Shown piece by piece: positions 32,298 through 33,926 of a stretch of 33,926 nt of DNA; within the stretch, counting starts at the first letter, position 1; every line of letters begins with the position of its first letter. Source of the DNA: an uncultured bacterium. GTDB taxonomy: Bacteria; Verrucomicrobiota; Kiritimatiellia; RFP12; UBA1067. The translations under genes were made by a program, and so were the position numbers. The stretch spans positions 1-33,926 of the forward strand of contig CADCOC010000054.1 of NCBI GenBank assembly GCA_902802945.1, given 5' to 3'. Below the pieces are notes generated by a model. The model saw nothing but the letters and a program-made list of their open reading frames with translations, was not told the origin of the DNA and did no database searches.

Positions 32298-32663
32298 ATG
32301 AAGCTTGAGCACGTCGGCTACAACGTCGCCGAGCCCCAGAAGCTCATGGACTGGTGGTGCGCGAACCTCGGCTTCAAGCAGGTCCACCCCGCGTTCATCG
32401 TGGACTCCACGGGCCAGACGGCCCTTGAGTTCTACCACAATCCGGACGCACCGGTCCCCGACTGGGCGAACATGGACCCGCTCTCGATGCACATCGCGTT
32501 CCTTTCTGACGATGTGGACGCCGAGGCCACCCGCCTCGTCGCCGCTGGCGCCACCCTTCTCGAAACCGTGCACAAGCCCGGCTTCGACATGGTAATGCTC
32601 CGCGACCCGTTCGGCATGGCCATCCAGTTCGTGAAGCGCGGCACGCCAATACTAGCCGAATAA
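32298..32663 (+). CDS. VOC superfamily (glyoxalase/bleomycin-resistance fold) protein
   Basis: A 121-residue cytosolic protein with the paired beta-alpha-beta-beta-beta modules: MKLEHVGYNV...WWCANLGF and SMHIAFLSDDVDAEATRLVAAGA...MLRDPFGMAIQFVKR. Candidate metal ligands are His5, Glu44 and His65; the usual fourth acidic ligand is Gln110, so the metal site may be altered or absent. GGAGG eight nt upstream overlaps the end of yebC. Substrate unknown. Confidence 0.88.
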   Translation: MKLEHVGYNVAEPQKLMDWWCANLGFKQVHPAFIVDSTGQTALEFYHNPDAPVPDWANMDPLSMHIAFLSDDVDAEATRLVAAGATLLETVHKPGFDMVMLRDPFGMAIQFVKRGTPILAE

Positions 32664-32669
32664 CGCCCG

Positions 32670-33926
32670 ATGACATCACAGTCTGGCGAAAACAAGCGTC
32701 CCGCAAGGTACCTTCTAAGGGCTTTCGCGGGATGGTTGTTTTTTTTCGCCTGCTTTGCCACGCTGTACCTTGCCACGGTCCAAAAAGGTGTCGGATGGCA
32801 GGACTCAGGCGGCTTCCAGACCGCTGCGCTCATGCCGGCCAGGGAACATGTGGAGGGATATGCGGCAAACGGGAACCTCGCGCTCGCGCATCCTGCCTAC
32901 GTGGCCCTTGCGAGGACATCGGCCTCGCTCTTTCACGATTCCCCCGCACACGCGGTCAACGCCGTCAGTTCCATCTGCATGGCGGCGGCGGTCGCCAACG
33001 TCTGGCTGCTGTCCCTTCTGGCGTTCGCACGGGGACGCAGACTCTGCGCCGCAGTGGCCGCGACGCTGTTCGGCATGGCCCACATGCCCTGGTGGATGGC
33101 GACCATCGCGGAAGTCTACGCAACCAGCGCGATGATGCTGTCCGCAGAGCTGCTCCTTTTTCTGTGCGCGCTGAAGGACTGGCGTGGCGAACAGCTCGCA
33201 GAATTCGGCCTTTCCGCCTGCGAAGTGCGGGGTTTCGCCTACGTGCTTCTAGCCGCGCTCACAGGCCTGCATTTTTCCATACACCAATTCGCATTGCTCG
33301 CATGGCCAATCTATGCCGTCTCCTTTGCCTGGCAGGCCATACGGCACGAGGTGTCATGGAAAGTCACCCCGATGGCCATGTTCGCCTGGCTACTGGGGAT
33401 GCTTCCCGTGAGTTCCTTGGTCGCCGCCCGCGCACAAGTCACGTCGCTAACGGAGGCGCTTGCAAACCTTCTCGTCGGGAACGGCTATTCCGAGGAGGTA
33501 CTTTCGCTTGGACAGCGCTGGCGCGGTTTTTTCCTTGCAAACATGGGACTCTTTTCGCTCAACTTTCTAAATCCAGCGTGGATCCTTGCGGGCATCGGCC
33601 TGTGTACCGCACGTTCTCGCTTCTCCACTGCAGTCCGATTGATCCTCTTGTTCCATTTCGTGTTCTTCATCCGCTATCTCGTGGCCGACCAGGCGACTTT
33701 CGCAATTCCCACGTTGTTGCTGTTTTCGCTGTTTGCGGCGGACGGCATGTCACGCATGAAAATGAACAGAGGGGCGGCCGCGATGCTGCTCGCCGCCACA
33801 GTACTCGTACCACCAGTTGCATACGCCGCCACGCATGAGGTTCTGCACCGCATCCGTCCCGCCGCCGTAACGCAGAAGGTGTCCACGCCGTTCCGAGACG
33901 ACATCCGATACTGGGTTCTTCCGTGG
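32670..33926 (+). CDS. DUF2723-like polytopic membrane protein, 3' end cut by window edge
   Basis: 419 residues visible, still open at the right edge. After a short cytosolic N-terminus comes TM1 (LLRAFAGWLFFFACFATLYL), the loop VGWQDSGGFQ and HPAYVALA, then many hydrophobic helices. The acidic 'W-x-D-x-G-F' loop followed by 'HP' is the pattern of DUF2723 and related GT-C glycosyltransferase-like membrane proteins, so it may use a lipid-linked sugar. The start six nt after the VOC stop has no clear Shine-Dalgarno, so it could be translated by coupling. Function is inferred. Confidence 0.72.
   Translation, partial: MTSQSGENKRPARYLLRAFAGWLFFFACFATLYLATVQKGVGWQDSGGFQTAALMPAREHVEGYAANGNLALAHPAYVALARTSASLFHDSPAHAVNAVSSICMAAAVANVWLLSLLAFARGRRLCAAVAATLFGMAHMPWWMATIAEVYATSAMMLSAELLLFLCALKDWRGEQLAEFGLSACEVRGFAYVLLAALTGLHFSIHQFALLAWPIYAVSFAWQAIRHEVSWKVTPMAMFAWLLGMLPVSSLVAARAQVTSLTEALANLLVGNGYSEEVLSLGQRWRGFFLANMGLFSLNFLNPAWILAGIGLCTARSRFSTAVRLILLFHFVFFIRYLVADQATFAIPTLLLFSLFAADGMSRMKMNRGAAAMLLAATVLVPPVAYAATHEVLHRIRPAAVTQKVSTPFRDDIRYWVLPW

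Noticed and set aside
32732..33838. Plus-strand 368-residue ORF
   Set aside because: Frame-shifted shadow of the DUF2723-like membrane protein; Arg/His-rich and without domain pattern.

Overview
The window is GC-rich, densely coded bacterial DNA. The overall style points to the PVC superphylum, most likely a gut- or rumen-type Kiritimatiellota lineage. That placement is inferred from several traits together: secreted family-2 and family-38 glycoside hydrolases, large InlB-repeat/leucine-rich surface proteins, a MalG-type permease with a very long first loop, and abundant short palindromic repeats that also sit inside genes. No rRNA, tRNA or CRISPR array was seen.

Layout. (1) 1-3004, minus: glyS then thrS (cut by the window edge), behind a good sigma-70 promoter. 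(2) 3152-9155, minus: a secreted sugar-degrading operon of GH2 enzyme, aldo/keto reductase and a second GH2 enzyme. (3) 9283-12913, plus: a NifU/IscU-BFD protein, a DUF1846 protein and a MalG-like permease. The permease carries three tandem 30-bp repeat units in frame. (4) 12918-13604, minus: three tiny overlapping genes, two DUF3791-like, probably leaderless. (5) 13708-16774, minus: fusA then fabD. (6) 16875-22023, minus: a ~1700-residue secreted surface protein (InlB B-repeats, BspA-type LRRs, GGGSD linkers) with a frameshift near its C-terminus. (7) 22047-25705, minus: a complete diversity-generating retroelement (DGR). (8) 25706-27464: a repeat-rich region containing a small DUF4160/DUF2442 pair. 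(9) 27465-31370, minus: a secreted GH38-like/phytase-like fusion. (10) 31530 to the end, plus: a YebC-family protein, a VOC protein and a DUF2723-like membrane protein cut by the edge.

The main system is the DGR. The order of transcription is: a secreted FISUMP/C-type-lectin-like target whose last 65 codons are the variable repeat (VR, 24722-24915); a MutS-domain-I-like accessory gene; avd; then a reverse transcriptase whose open reading frame runs straight through the template repeat (TR, 23349-23539). The TR and VR differ at no fewer than 23 positions that are all adenine in the TR (coding strand). There is one extra codon in the VR, and one non-adenine mismatch inside the conserved 3' block. 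The last three genes of the set are coupled by GTGA overlaps. The large surface-protein gene follows 23 nt after the RT stop, in the same direction.

A second theme is repeat biology. Short palindromic elements are found between genes and also inside them: in the loop of the permease, in the linker behind a GH2 signal peptide, and at the 3' ends of avd, the RT and the GH38-like gene. At those three 3' ends the same element is read in the same frame. A separate ~165-bp repeat carrying a sigma-70-like promoter lies upstream of both the DGR target gene and the DUF4160/DUF2442 pair.
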